A stretch of DNA of 64,000 nucleotides. Origin: Campylobacter sp. (lineage in GTDB: Bacteria; Campylobacterota; Campylobacteria; Campylobacterales; Campylobacteraceae). The notes beneath the pieces are model-generated. The model saw nothing but the letters and a program-made list of their open reading frames with translations. It did not search any database and was not told where the DNA came from. Each line of letters opens with the position of its first letter. The stretch's first letter is position 1. The stretch lies in contig NZ_JAHZBQ010000001.1 in assembly GCF_019423325.1 (NCBI RefSeq), positions 558,001 through 622,000 of the forward strand. The letters run 5' to 3'. Shown one piece after another: positions 34,670 through 43,932 of the stretch. Both the position numbers and the translations under genes were made by a program.

Positions 34670-35182
34670 CTACTGCGTAATGATGTCGTAGTTTTTGGGG
34701 ATCGAGGGCTTAAAGATAGCCTCGTTTACCGGTGCGTTTTTGCGGACATTGCTTAGATTTATGACGACTTTATTGTCCATTTTATCGGTATAGCTGATCT
34801 TGCTCGGCAAATCGCCCTTTAGCTCGATGAGATATTTCACATCGTCGAAGCTCGCCTCATAAACGCCGTTTTTATTTGGCTTTGCGTTCGCTAGGATCGC
34901 TGTTAAATTCGGCGTTTCTTTGATATTCGTGATGATAGCTTGCTCAAGTTCGGGCTCGATTACGACGACCTTTGTGAAGCTAAAAAATATATTTTTTATC
35001 GTAGGGGTTTTGTAATGCCATACGGCGTGCTCTTTCGTGGCGCTAAAATCGCCGCCGTAGCTGATTTTCGCATCGTCGCTCTGCACGGTTTGCGAAAAAT
35101 TTGCACTCAGCGTGTTAAATTCTATTCCGCCCGCAAACGCAAAAACGCAGCTTGCCGCTAAAGAAATAAGAGTTTTTTTCAT
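34670..35182 (-). CDS. lolA: outer-membrane lipoprotein carrier protein
   Basis: Periplasmic chaperone that ferries lipoproteins from the LolCDE complex to the outer membrane. 170 residues with a signal peptide (KTLISLAASCVFAFAGG), then the LolA fold: NTLSANFSQTV, WHYKTPTIKNIFFSF and KISYTDKMDNKVVINLSNV. Next to the divergent secA, with a LolC/E gene beyond it, the order seen in C. jejuni. Own promoter at 35217-35222. Confidence 0.88.
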   Translation of the reverse strand: MKKTLISLAASCVFAFAGGIEFNTLSANFSQTVQSDDAKISYGGDFSATKEHAVWHYKTPTIKNIFFSFTKVVVIEPELEQAIITNIKETPNLTAILANAKPNKNGVYEASFDDVKYLIELKGDLPSKISYTDKMDNKVVINLSNVRKNAPVNEAIFKPSIPKNYDIITQ

Positions 35183-35216
35183 AAATTTTGCCTTTATTAT
35201 TTGAAATTTTGCGCGT

Positions 35217-35222
35217 ATTATA
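35217..35222 (-). promoter_or_regulatory. -10 box for lolA
   Basis: Perfect TATAAT on the minus strand, 35 bp before the lolA ATG, in the lolA-secA divergent spacer. Confidence 0.5.
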
Positions 35223-35303
35223 GCCGTTTTTCTAGGATTTAATTAAATAGAAACTAAAAATATGTTAATATGTGCGGTTAAAATTTTAAAACTAAGGTTT
35301 GAG

Positions 35304-37922
35304 ATGTTTAAAAAGGTCATCCACGGGATTTTCGGTACTAAAAACGATAGGATCGTCAAACAATACGCCAAGCGCGCGGCGCAGATCAGTGCGCTTGAAG
35401 AAAACTACGCGGCGATGGACGATGCGACGCTTAAGGCGGAATTTGAAGCGTTAAGAGCGCAAGTTCGCGCGGGCGAAAAGAGCACGGATGACGTGCTTAA
35501 CGAAGTGTTTGCTATCGTACGAGAGGTGGGCAAAAGAGTGCTAAATATGCGCCACTTCGACGTTCAACTAATAGGCGGTTTGGTGCTAAACGACGGCGCG
35601 ATTGCCGAGATGAAAACGGGCGAAGGAAAGACCCTCGTAGCGACCTTGGCGGTAGTGCTAAATGCGATGGAGGGTAAAGGCGTTCATGTCGTGACCGTAA
35701 ACGACTACCTAGCTAAGCGCGATGCCGCGCAGATGGGCGAGCTATATGAATTTTTAGGACTTAGCACCGGTGTGATCGTGGGCGGCGAATACGATGACGC
35801 CAAGCGCAAGGCTGCATACGCGTGCGACATCACTTATGGCACAAACAACGAGTTCGGCTTTGACTATCTGCGCGATAATATGAAATTTAGCGCGGATGAA
35901 AAGGTGCAGCGCGGGCATCATTTCGTAATCGTCGATGAAGTTGATAGTATTTTAATCGACGAAGCTAGGACGCCGCTAATCATCTCAGGTCCTACGAACC
36001 GCACTCTAGATGGTTACATCAAGGCAAACGAAGTAGCTCGCCAAATGATCCGCGGCGAGGCGCCAGCCGATCCAAAAGGCAAGGCGACGGGCGATTTTAC
36101 CGTAGATGAGAAAAACCGCGCCGTTTTGATCACGGAGGCAGGAATTTCAAAAGCCGAGAAGCTTTTTGGCGTCGATAACCTCTATAGTCTCGAAAATGCC
36201 GTGCTTAGCCACTACCTTGATCAAGCACTTAAGGCGAATTATCTTTTTGAAAAGGACGTGCACTACGTCGTGCGCGACGGACAGGTCATAATCGTGGATG
36301 AATTTACGGGTCGTCTTAGCGAGGGTCGCAGATTCAGCGAAGGGCTCCATCAGGCTCTTGAAGCTAAAGAGGGCGTGCAGATCCAGGAGGAGAGCCAAAC
36401 TCTTGCCGACATTACCTTTCAAAACTACTTCCGTCTTTACGAAAAACTCGCTGGTATGACGGGTACGGCGCAGACGGAGGCAACGGAATTTTCTCAAATT
36501 TACAAACTCGAAGTGGTCTCTATCCCTACGAATGTGCCGGTAATCAGAAAGGATCAAAACGATCTTATCTACAAAACCGAGCGCGAGAAATTTGACGCCG
36601 TCATCAATGAGATCAAGCGGCTAAATTCTAAAGGTCAGCCCGTACTCGTGGGCACGGCGTCGATTGAAAAGAGCGAGAAGCTGCACGAGCTTTTGGTCAA
36701 AGAAAACATCGCGCACTCCGTGCTAAACGCCAAAAATCACGAGCGCGAGGCGCAGATCATCAAAGACGCAGGCGTAAAGGGCGCAGTTACGATCGCTACG
36801 AATATGGCGGGACGTGGCGTGGATATCCGTATAGACGATGAAGTGCGCGCTTTGGGCGGGCTGTATATTTTAGGTACCGAGCGCCACGAAAGCCGCCGCA
36901 TCGATAATCAGCTCCGCGGACGAAGCGGGCGACAGGGCGATCCGGGCGAGAGTAGGTTTTTCTTAAGCTTGGAGGATAATCTGCTTAGAATTTTTGGCAG
37001 CGACAAGATCAAAAATATCATGGATCGCTTGGGTTTAAAAGACGGCGAACATATCGAATCAGGCATGGTTTCGCGCGCCGTAGAAAATGCACAGAAAAAG
37101 GTCGAGAGCTTGCACTTTGAAGCACGTAAAAATATCCTAGAATACGACGACGTCGCAAACGAGCAGCGCAAGACGATCTATAAATATCGCAACGAGCTTT
37201 TGGACCCCGACTACGATCTGAAAGATAAAATCATCCAAAACCGCGAGGAGTACATCTCTAGCGTGCTTGAGGAGCTTGAAATTTTCGACGGCGCAAATAT
37301 CAAAGAGGTCGATAAATTCCCGATCGTCGCTAAAATCGCTCAAGAAACGGGCGAGGTGCTCGAAAACAGCGAACTTGAAAAGGTCGATGATTTCAAAGAG
37401 CTGAAAGAAAAGATCATCGGCGCGCTTGCCGTTTCGTATGAAAACAAGATGGCGCCGATCGATCCGCAGCAGCGCAAAAGTATCGAAAAGATGCTTTATT
37501 TGCAGATCGTCGATCGCGACTGGCGGGAGCATCTGTATCAGATGGATATCCTAAAAGCGGGCATCGGACTTCGCGGCTACAACCACAAAGACCCGCTTAC
37601 CGAGTATAAAAAGGAGAGCTACAATCTTTTTATGGAGCTTGTAATGCGCCTCAAATCCGACAGTATCCGCTTGCTGCACTCGATTCAGTTCAAATCACAG
37701 GAGGAGATCGAAGCCGAGCAGCGCGCGATGCAGGAGCGTATGGAGAGCTCAAACGCCAAAGAGCTTGCCGCCGCAAACACGAATGAAGCGCAGCTAAAAG
37801 GCTCAGACGAGTTCGGCGACAAAAAACCTAAGCGAAACGATCCTTGCCCTTGCGGCAGCGGCAAAAAATACAAAGACTGCCACGGCAAGGGCGGTCCGAA
37901 AAAAGGCGGTTTTGCGAGGTAG
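35304..37922 (+). CDS. secA: preprotein translocase ATPase SecA
   Basis: Motor of the Sec pathway that drives unfolded preproteins through SecYEG. 872 residues from ATG 35304 (an upstream in-frame ATG at 35262 lacks the family N-terminus MFKKVIHGIFGTKNDR). Walker A MKTGEGKTLVATL (GEGKT 106-110), DEVDSILIDEARTPLIISGP, the MAGRGVDI and GRSGRQGDPG motifs of NBD2, and a zinc-binding C-terminus CPCGSGKKYKDCHGKG that contacts SecB and lipid. Nothing unusual. Confidence 0.97.
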   Translation: MFKKVIHGIFGTKNDRIVKQYAKRAAQISALEENYAAMDDATLKAEFEALRAQVRAGEKSTDDVLNEVFAIVREVGKRVLNMRHFDVQLIGGLVLNDGAIAEMKTGEGKTLVATLAVVLNAMEGKGVHVVTVNDYLAKRDAAQMGELYEFLGLSTGVIVGGEYDDAKRKAAYACDITYGTNNEFGFDYLRDNMKFSADEKVQRGHHFVIVDEVDSILIDEARTPLIISGPTNRTLDGYIKANEVARQMIRGEAPADPKGKATGDFTVDEKNRAVLITEAGISKAEKLFGVDNLYSLENAVLSHYLDQALKANYLFEKDVHYVVRDGQVIIVDEFTGRLSEGRRFSEGLHQALEAKEGVQIQEESQTLADITFQNYFRLYEKLAGMTGTAQTEATEFSQIYKLEVVSIPTNVPVIRKDQNDLIYKTEREKFDAVINEIKRLNSKGQPVLVGTASIEKSEKLHELLVKENIAHSVLNAKNHEREAQIIKDAGVKGAVTIATNMAGRGVDIRIDDEVRALGGLYILGTERHESRRIDNQLRGRSGRQGDPGESRFFLSLEDNLLRIFGSDKIKNIMDRLGLKDGEHIESGMVSRAVENAQKKVESLHFEARKNILEYDDVANEQRKTIYKYRNELLDPDYDLKDKIIQNREEYISSVLEELEIFDGANIKEVDKFPIVAKIAQETGEVLENSELEKVDDFKELKEKIIGALAVSYENKMAPIDPQQRKSIEKMLYLQIVDRDWREHLYQMDILKAGIGLRGYNHKDPLTEYKKESYNLFMELVMRLKSDSIRLLHSIQFKSQEEIEAEQRAMQERMESSNAKELAAANTNEAQLKGSDEFGDKKPKRNDPCPCGSGKKYKDCHGKGGPKKGGFAR

Positions 37923-38782
37923 GCGCGGCGCTCGGTCGTAAGTATCGCGCGATCGGTGATTTCGATTGCGAGCATTGCGCAATCGGCGCTTCTTGACCTT
38001 GATTTATTTTTGTATTTAAAAGAGCGGTTAAGGGCGAAAGGCGTTATAAAATTTTAAAAGAGGCTTAATCGCGAGGCGGCGTGGACAGAAATTTTAAAAG
38101 AGCTTGTTCGCGAGGCGGCACGAACGGTGCGCAAAGCTGCGCGATGGGGCGGAATTTTGGTTTTAAAATTTCAAAACGCGCCCAATGCCTTGTCGCATAT
38201 TTTTCATAGCGCTGTTGCGGTGCACCGTGCGGCAAAACGCAAGCCAATCAGCGCGTGATACTTAAATTTAGTGCGCAGCTAGGATACTGCGCGGCATTTG
38301 AAATTTTAAATTTATGCGACGCGGGCGAGCTTACAAGCGAAATCAGCCTTAAATTTTAAGAATTTCAAAATTCTAAAAAATTTTAAAATTTCTAAAATTT
38401 TAAAGTTTCGAGGCATTTTAAATTTTAAAATTTAGAATTCGGGTTTAAAATTTCAAAGTTTTGGTAAAGAGGTCTGTTTGATTTGCCGTATCGGATATCT
38501 TGGGGGCGAATTTCATTGTGTATAAATAGATTTAGGTGCGATTTTAAATTTTTAAAACTCGCTGCGGTTTGAAACCGGCTAGCAATCAAGCAAAGTGCAA
38601 GAAACAATAGAGTAGAATTCTATCCCGTTGGGAGTTAAAGCTCATTTTCCACTATCTTTAAATTTAACTTCAATTTTGTCCCGTTGGGATTTGAAACATT
38701 TCAAGAGTGTTTAAGATTATAGTTCACACCTAGGTAAAATTCTATTTAGTTAAAACTTAGTATTCCAAGGCGTGGAACCTAT
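37923..38782. repeat. RAATTY-rich spacer between secA and LolC/E
   Basis: About 860 bp without a supported gene. The middle (about 38340-38455) is a near-continuous run of AAATTTTAAAATTT-type palindromes. The two CRISPR-repeat-like units are at 38623 and 38679 (separate entry). Confidence 0.55.
38623..38697. repeat. two related units resembling CRISPR repeat ends
   Basis: TCCCGTTGGGA at 38623-38633 and 38679-38689, 56 bp apart. The second continues TTTGAAAC, a typical 3' end of type I-B/III CRISPR repeats; the first diverges (GTTAAAGC). Flanks are similar for about 27 bp (roughly 20 matches). Only two copies, no array and no cas gene, so at most a relic. Confidence 0.35.
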
Positions 38783-38806
38783 TTTTGGAATTTTAAAATT
38801 CCAAAA
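38783..38806. repeat. 24-bp perfect palindrome
   Basis: TTTTGGAATTTT followed by its exact reverse complement, six bases before the 44-bp palindrome upstream of the LolC/E gene. Confidence 0.8.
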
Positions 38807-38811
38807 TACTT

Positions 38812-38855
38812 AAAATTTCACATAGAATTTAACGCTAAATTTTATGTGAAATTTT
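38812..38855. repeat. 44-bp near-perfect palindrome upstream of LolC/E
   Basis: AAAATTTCACATA-G-AATTTA-acgc-TAAATT-T-TATGTGAAATTTT: a 20-bp stem with one G-T wobble and a 4-base loop, ending three bases before the AAGGA ribosome site. Could be an mRNA hairpin or an operator. A 22-bp piece of it recurs at 59485-59506. Confidence 0.8.
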
Positions 38856-38869
38856 ACAAGGACGGCTTT

Positions 38870-40060
38870 TTGGTAAAGTATTTATTATTTAAATATCTCA
38901 GATTCGACCGCTCTCAGCCCTTTATTACGCTTTCGGCGCTGCTTGCGTTTTTGGGCGTCGGCGTGGGGCTTACGGTGCTGATCGTCGCGATGGCGATAAT
39001 GAACGGCTTTGATAAAGAATTCGAGCGCAAGCTCTTTACGATGAACTACCCGATCACGATCCACAGCCACTTTCGCGGTGGCATTTCAAAAGACGACGTG
39101 GAGGGACTGCGGGCGGACTTTCCCGATCTGATCTTTAGTCCTTATATTAGCTCGCAAGTCATCGCCAAAAGCGGCGAGAAGCTCGAGGGCGGACTGATTT
39201 TCGGCGTAAATTTAAACGATGAAAAGCGCATCAACTCCGTCGTCGCAGCAGGCGCTAAAGACGCCAATCTAACGGACTACGGCATCATGATAGGGCGCGG
39301 GATCAAAGATGAGTTTATGCTGGATGAGGGCGGCAAGATCACGATGATCTTTACGAAGAGCGATCCTGGCGGCTTTGCGCTGATCCCTAAGATGAAGCGC
39401 TTCGATGTGCGCGCGGAATTCAGCTCTGGGCTGATCGCCTACGACAAGGCGTATTCTTACGCGGACGCGAGCGATCTAGCCAAAATTTTAGGCTACGACG
39501 AGGGGACCTTCGACGGCGTGCATGTTTTTTCAAACGATCCGTTTAAAGACCTGGAGCGCATCAAAAAAAGCCTTCCCGGCGGCGCTAACGCCGTGGGCTG
39601 GTGGCAGCAAAACGGCAATTTTTTCAGCGCCCTTGCGCTTGAAAAACGCGCGCTTTTCATCGTGCTGATGCTAATAATCCTGGTTGCGAGCCTAAATATC
39701 GTAAGTTCGCTTCTGATGACCGTGATGAACCGCCGCCAAGAGATCGCGCTTTTACTTAGCCTGGGTGCCAGCAAAAAGGAGGTTAAGAGAACCTTTTTTG
39801 CGCTCGGAGCCACGATCGGCGGCGGCGGCATCATATTCGGGCTCATTTTGGGCTTATTTGGCGTGTGGCTACTCGGAAGCTTCGACATCGTAAATCTACC
39901 TGCCGACGTTTACGGAAGCTCAAAGCTGCCGATGGAGCTCTCGCTAGGCGATTTGGCGATGATTTTGATCGGCGCGGTGCTTATCGTGGCGCTCTCGTCA
40001 TGGTACCCGGCCAAAAAAGCCACGCAGATCGACGTTCTGCAAACACTGCGCAACGAGTAA
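38870..40060 (+). CDS. lipoprotein-releasing ABC transporter permease, LolC/E family
   Basis: Inner-membrane permease that extracts lipoproteins for LolA. I place the start at TTG 38870 (MVKYLLFKYLRF, AAGGA 38858-38862 seven bases upstream) rather than the in-frame GTG 38846. Four spans: residues about 20-45, then after a large periplasmic domain (about 45-265) three C-terminal spans with the FtsX-like block ASLNIVSSLLMTVMNRRQEIALLLSLGASKKEV. 396 residues. Adjacent to secA. LolC or LolE cannot be distinguished because epsilonproteobacteria often have one such gene. Confidence 0.88.
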   Translation: MVKYLLFKYLRFDRSQPFITLSALLAFLGVGVGLTVLIVAMAIMNGFDKEFERKLFTMNYPITIHSHFRGGISKDDVEGLRADFPDLIFSPYISSQVIAKSGEKLEGGLIFGVNLNDEKRINSVVAAGAKDANLTDYGIMIGRGIKDEFMLDEGGKITMIFTKSDPGGFALIPKMKRFDVRAEFSSGLIAYDKAYSYADASDLAKILGYDEGTFDGVHVFSNDPFKDLERIKKSLPGGANAVGWWQQNGNFFSALALEKRALFIVLMLIILVASLNIVSSLLMTVMNRRQEIALLLSLGASKKEVKRTFFALGATIGGGGIIFGLILGLFGVWLLGSFDIVNLPADVYGSSKLPMELSLGDLAMILIGAVLIVALSSWYPAKKATQIDVLQTLRNE

Positions 40061-40399
40061 ATTTAAATGCGGCGCCTTAAAAATTCGGCGAAATTTTAAA
40101 ATTCCAAAGCGGCGCGGCTATATTTAGCGCGCTATTTCGGCGAGCGGGGCGGAGGCTGCGCAATCTTACACGGCGCACGTCGCGTGGATGTCGCATTAAT
40201 ACGGCTCGCATCGCCAGAATTTTAATTTTTTCGCGAGATTGTAAGCTGCGCGAAGCCTAAATTTTGACAAAATTTATGTCTTTGGAATTCGCCAAAATTT
40301 TAAATTCCAAAGTGGAGCAAATTTTTAGAGCGCTTTTCTAAATTTTGTAAAATTTCAAAACCACTCAAAGATAAAATCATAAAGATTTTGAAAGGATCT
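40061..40399. other. non-coding spacer
   Basis: About 340 bp, AAATTT/GAATTT-rich, no gene. Ends with AAAGGA, the ribosome site of the small lipoprotein. Confidence 0.45.
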
Positions 40400-40537
40400 A
40401 TGGTGCAAAAGATCGTTTTATTTCTGTGTGCGGCGTTGTTTCTATGCAGCTGCTCTAGGAGCGGACCGCAAGATGTTCCAAAGCCAAAGCAAAATAAGGC
40501 ACCGAGCCACCATTATACAGGCTACTATTATGCATAG
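40400..40537 (+). CDS. small putative lipoprotein, 45 residues
   Basis: ATG 40400 behind AAAGGA (40391-40395). The first 18 residues are hydrophobic and end LFLCSC, close to a lipobox (C18 as the likely acylated Cys; C16 one step before is unusual). Then a polar Pro/Lys/Gln linker and an aromatic C-terminus HHYTGYYYA. Stop TAG 40535-40537. No family recognised; stands alone between two spacers. Confidence 0.6.
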   Translation: MVQKIVLFLCAALFLCSCSRSGPQDVPKPKQNKAPSHHYTGYYYA

Positions 40538-40851
40538 CGTATATTGAGCAGCGGGCGGCGATACGAGACGTTTAACGGCGAGAAAATGGAAACATTGTAG
40601 TTTTTGCTCATTCGTGGACAAAAGCTCTCAAGCCTGCAATACGAGCCTTAGCAGCGTCTCGGCCTGAGCGTAGCGGCGCCAAGGCGTTTATCCGTCTATA
40701 ATAACGATAAAATTTAGGCTTATTTAAATAGGCTTAAATTTAGGACGAAATTCTTTTTAAAATTCTTTCAAATTCCCATAAAATCCCGCTGAATAAATCT
40801 AAATTTTATAAATTTTAGGGTAACATTCCCTATTTCTCAAAAAGGCTTTAA
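40538..40851. other. non-coding spacer with -10 box for folD
   Basis: About 310 bp, no gene. TAACAT at 40821-40826 is a plausible -10 about 26 bp before the folD ATG. AGGCTTA occurs twice close together (about 40717-40735). Confidence 0.4.
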
Positions 40852-41709
40852 ATGACTTTAATCGACGGCAAAAGCATAAGCGCAAAGGTAAAAGAGGAGA
40901 TCAAATCGGTCGCTTCAAACCTTGCTGCAAAGGGTGTAGAGCCCGCGCTGGCGGTGATTTTGGTAGGCGAGGACGCGGCTAGCAAGACCTATGTCGCGAG
41001 CAAGGAAAAAGCCTGCGCCGCCTGTGGGATCCGCTCCGTAGCGCACCGCTTGAGTTCCGATGTGAGCGAGGCGGCGCTTTTAGAACTGATAGAAAATTTA
41101 AACGATGACGAAAGTATCGACGGCATCTTAGTGCAGCTGCCGCTTCCAAGGCACATTGATACGAATAAAATTTTAGAAAAAATAAACCCGCAAAAGGACG
41201 TGGACGGATTTAGTGCGATAAACGTAGGCAAGCTTACTAGCGGGCTTTCGGACGGTTTTGTGCCTTGCACTCCGCTTGGCGTGATGCGCCTGCTTGAGGA
41301 ATACGGCGTGCAGATCTCGGGCAAAAATGCCGTCGTGCTAGGTCGCAGCAATATCGTCGGAAAGCCGATGGCGAGCCTGCTTCTAAATGCCGACGCCACC
41401 GTCACTATCACTCATAGCAAGACGAAAAATTTAAAGTGGCTTTGCGCAGACGCCGACATTTTGGTCGCGGCGGTCGGTAGGGCGCATTTTGTGGGCGCCG
41501 ATATGATAAAACAAGGTGCGGTGGTGATCGATGTGGGGATTAATCGCGGCGGCGACGGCAAACTAAGAGGCGACGTCGATTTTGATGCGGTCGCGCCAAA
41601 ATGCTCGTTCATCACGCCCGTGCCCGGAGGCGTGGGGCCGATGACGATTGCGATGCTTTTGAGCAATACGATAAAATCGGCGAAAAATCGCTTAAGACAA
41701 AGAGCCTAA
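40852..41709 (+). CDS. folD: methylene-THF dehydrogenase / methenyl-THF cyclohydrolase
   Basis: Bifunctional folate one-carbon enzyme. 285 residues. Active-site SKTYVASKEKACAACGI (K in the VxSKxK block), VQLPLPRHID, the cofactor loop VLGRSNIVGKPMASLLL and the C-terminal PVPGGVGPMTIAMLL. Followed after one base by lepB, the same pair as in C. jejuni. Confidence 0.95.
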   Translation: MTLIDGKSISAKVKEEIKSVASNLAAKGVEPALAVILVGEDAASKTYVASKEKACAACGIRSVAHRLSSDVSEAALLELIENLNDDESIDGILVQLPLPRHIDTNKILEKINPQKDVDGFSAINVGKLTSGLSDGFVPCTPLGVMRLLEEYGVQISGKNAVVLGRSNIVGKPMASLLLNADATVTITHSKTKNLKWLCADADILVAAVGRAHFVGADMIKQGAVVIDVGINRGGDGKLRGDVDFDAVAPKCSFITPVPGGVGPMTIAMLLSNTIKSAKNRLRQRA

Positions 41710-42555
41710 ATGAAAATACTAAGCAAAATTTATAAATTTTTATCGAGTTGGACGGGGACGGTCATCGTCGTTTTATTCGTCATTCTTTTTGTGGCGCAAG
41801 CCTTCGTGATCCCCAGCGGATCGATGCGCACTACGCTTTTGGAGGGCGATTTTTTATTCGTTAAAAAATTTAGCTACGGCATCCCGACCCCACATATTCC
41901 ATTTGTAGAGTGGCAGGTGGCTCCGGATAGCGACGGAGATGGACATATCATCCGCGGCGAGGGTCCAAAGCGCGGTGATATCGTGGTTTTTCGCTATCCG
42001 CTTAATGAAAAAATGCACTTTGTAAAGCGAAATTTTGCCGTAGGCGGCGACGAGGTGATATTTGATCTGAATAATTTCTACCTTCGTCCGCATGAAGGCG
42101 ACGAGTTCATTGCTGCGAACTATGATGCTCGCGACATTGTGATTTTAGGTGGCGAAAAATATGTCAAAGAGCCGTATAAATTTAAGGGCATTCACTACGA
42201 CCCTAATGCTAGAAACTCAATGCTAACAAATGTCAAAATCGCACTTGAGAAGGGTGAATTTTCTATGAAACCCATTAGCCTAAGCGAAATTCCTCATAGC
42301 TTCGAAGCTGCGGGGATAAGCTTCAATGCCTTTTACATCAAAGTGCCGCAGGATGAGTATTTTATGATAGGCGATAATCGAAATAATTCCGCCGATAGCC
42401 GCTTCTGGGGTCCGGTACCTTATCGTCTGATCGTCGGCAAGCCATGGTTTACCTATTTTAGTATTGACGCCGATCGCAAGATCCGCTGGGAGCGAATCGG
42501 GCGCTTCGTCGATACCTTACAAAACGATGAGAGCCTAATTTACGAGCAAAAATAA
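41710..42555 (+). CDS. lepB: signal peptidase I
   Basis: Membrane-anchored serine protease that cleaves Sec signal peptides. N-terminal anchor at about 15-33 (TGTVIVVLFVILFVAQAF), catalytic Ser38 in IPSGSMRTTL, general-base Lys106 in MHFVKRNFAVGGDEV, and the C-terminal box MIGDNRNNSADSRFWGPV. 281 residues. Coupled to folD. Confidence 0.94.
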   Translation: MKILSKIYKFLSSWTGTVIVVLFVILFVAQAFVIPSGSMRTTLLEGDFLFVKKFSYGIPTPHIPFVEWQVAPDSDGDGHIIRGEGPKRGDIVVFRYPLNEKMHFVKRNFAVGGDEVIFDLNNFYLRPHEGDEFIAANYDARDIVILGGEKYVKEPYKFKGIHYDPNARNSMLTNVKIALEKGEFSMKPISLSEIPHSFEAAGISFNAFYIKVPQDEYFMIGDNRNNSADSRFWGPVPYRLIVGKPWFTYFSIDADRKIRWERIGRFVDTLQNDESLIYEQK

Positions 42556-42564
42556 GGAGCGGCA

Positions 42565-43932
42565 ATGCAAATAAATAAAATTTTCATAGCGAGCGATCAT
42601 GCGGGCTTTCATGCCAAAGAGCAAGCCAAAAAAGCGCTTGCCGCTTTAGGTTACGAAGCGGTCGATCTTGGCACGCATAGTGCCGAAGCGAGCGTGGACT
42701 ATCCCGATTTTGCGGACACGTTGGCGGATAAAATTTTAGCCGAATGTGAAGCCTGCGCGCGAAGTGAAAATTTTAAAGAAAACGACGGCATAAATTCCGC
42801 TGCAGCCACGGAAAATTCCGAAGCGGGCGGCAGTGAAAATTTCGGCGCAAGTATAAACGGTAGCGGGAATTTTAGCGCTACCACGCAGCACGGCGAGAAA
42901 GATAAAAATTTTAACGCCGTCAAGAACGGCGACGGCAAGAATTTTGATGCGGACGCAAATACGACTGCCTGCGCAAGCATAGCTGCCGCAAACGCGAGCA
43001 AGGATAAAATTTTAAATTCCACCGACTACGGCATTTACGGCGTTTTGATTTGCGGTACGGGCATCGGTATCAGCATCGCTGCAAATCGCCACGCTCACAT
43101 CCGCTGCGCGCTGTGTCATGACGCAACGAGCGCTAGATTAGCCAGAGAGCACAACGACGCCAACGTCCTAGCCTTCGGCGAGCGATTAATGGGCGCGCTG
43201 GTGATTGAAGATATGATTAGGGCATTTTTTAATACCGATTTTGCGGGCGGTAGGCACATTAAGCGCGTCGCAAAGCTAGGCGCTTGCGGTAGTGCGAATT
43301 GCGCGTATGGATTTGATGGGGAGAATTCCATGCAGAATTACGCTCAAAATTTTGCGGAACAAAGCAGTGGCGCTAATTTAAATGGGCGGAATTCCAAATT
43401 AAACTTCGGTGGTAAAACCCCTTCTTGCAAAAATCCTATCGGCACGGATTCCGAATTAAATTGTGCACGGAGCTTTAACGATAAAAATTCCTTCTTTACC
43501 GGCAAGAATCCCTTGATAAGCTTTTGCGGTGCACGTCATATAAATTTAGATTCTACGCACGCAAAGATAATCTTTAATGAGAAAAATCCATTGGGTAAAA
43601 ATTCCACTAGCACAAATTCTACGTTAAATTTTACGCGCGAGAGCGTTTGCAAGAAAAATTTCGCTCAAAAAGCTAGCCGCAAATATTTTGTCAGTTTGAA
43701 CCCCACAATTATAAATTTCAAGGCTACAAATTCCTTCTGCATGAGCGTTAAGCCAGAAAACGCAAATTGCGCTAGTGCGGGTTTAACAGATGAGAATTCT
43801 GCTATTACGAGCGTAAATTTAAAGGGAGCAAATATTTCTAGTGCGTATTTTAGGAGCATAAATTCTGCCTATTTTAGCGCAACCTCCACTACTATGCGCT
43901 TTGCAAATTCAAATAAAGGAGGCGAGCAATGA
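42565..43932 (+). CDS. rpiB: ribose-5-phosphate isomerase B with large insert and tail
   Basis: Interconverts ribose-5-P and ribulose-5-P. The RpiB core is in two pieces: residues 1-61 (IASDHAGFHAKEQAKKAL, VDLGTHS, VDYPDFADTLADKI) and 153-240 (the block YGIYGVLICGTGIGISIAAN with the catalytic Cys163, NDANVLAFGERL, FAGGRHIKRV). Between them sits a 91-residue insert (62-152, 42748-43020) and after the core a 215-residue tail (241-455, 43285-43929), both Asn/Ser/Gly-rich and low-complexity. Normal RpiB is about 150 residues; this is 455. The core motifs are intact, so the enzyme is probably functional. AAGGAG before ATG 42565. Confidence 0.9.
   Translation: MQINKIFIASDHAGFHAKEQAKKALAALGYEAVDLGTHSAEASVDYPDFADTLADKILAECEACARSENFKENDGINSAAATENSEAGGSENFGASINGSGNFSATTQHGEKDKNFNAVKNGDGKNFDADANTTACASIAAANASKDKILNSTDYGIYGVLICGTGIGISIAANRHAHIRCALCHDATSARLAREHNDANVLAFGERLMGALVIEDMIRAFFNTDFAGGRHIKRVAKLGACGSANCAYGFDGENSMQNYAQNFAEQSSGANLNGRNSKLNFGGKTPSCKNPIGTDSELNCARSFNDKNSFFTGKNPLISFCGARHINLDSTHAKIIFNEKNPLGKNSTSTNSTLNFTRESVCKKNFAQKASRKYFVSLNPTIINFKATNSFCMSVKPENANCASAGLTDENSAITSVNLKGANISSAYFRSINSAYFSATSTTMRFANSNKGGEQ

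Noticed and set aside
38623..38697. A CRISPR array
   Set aside because: Only two diverged units 56 bp apart and no cas gene, so not called as an array; kept as a repeat only.
43285..43929. RpiB tail as a separate gene
   Set aside because: Same continuous frame as the isomerase with no stop or internal start signal; treated as an extension.
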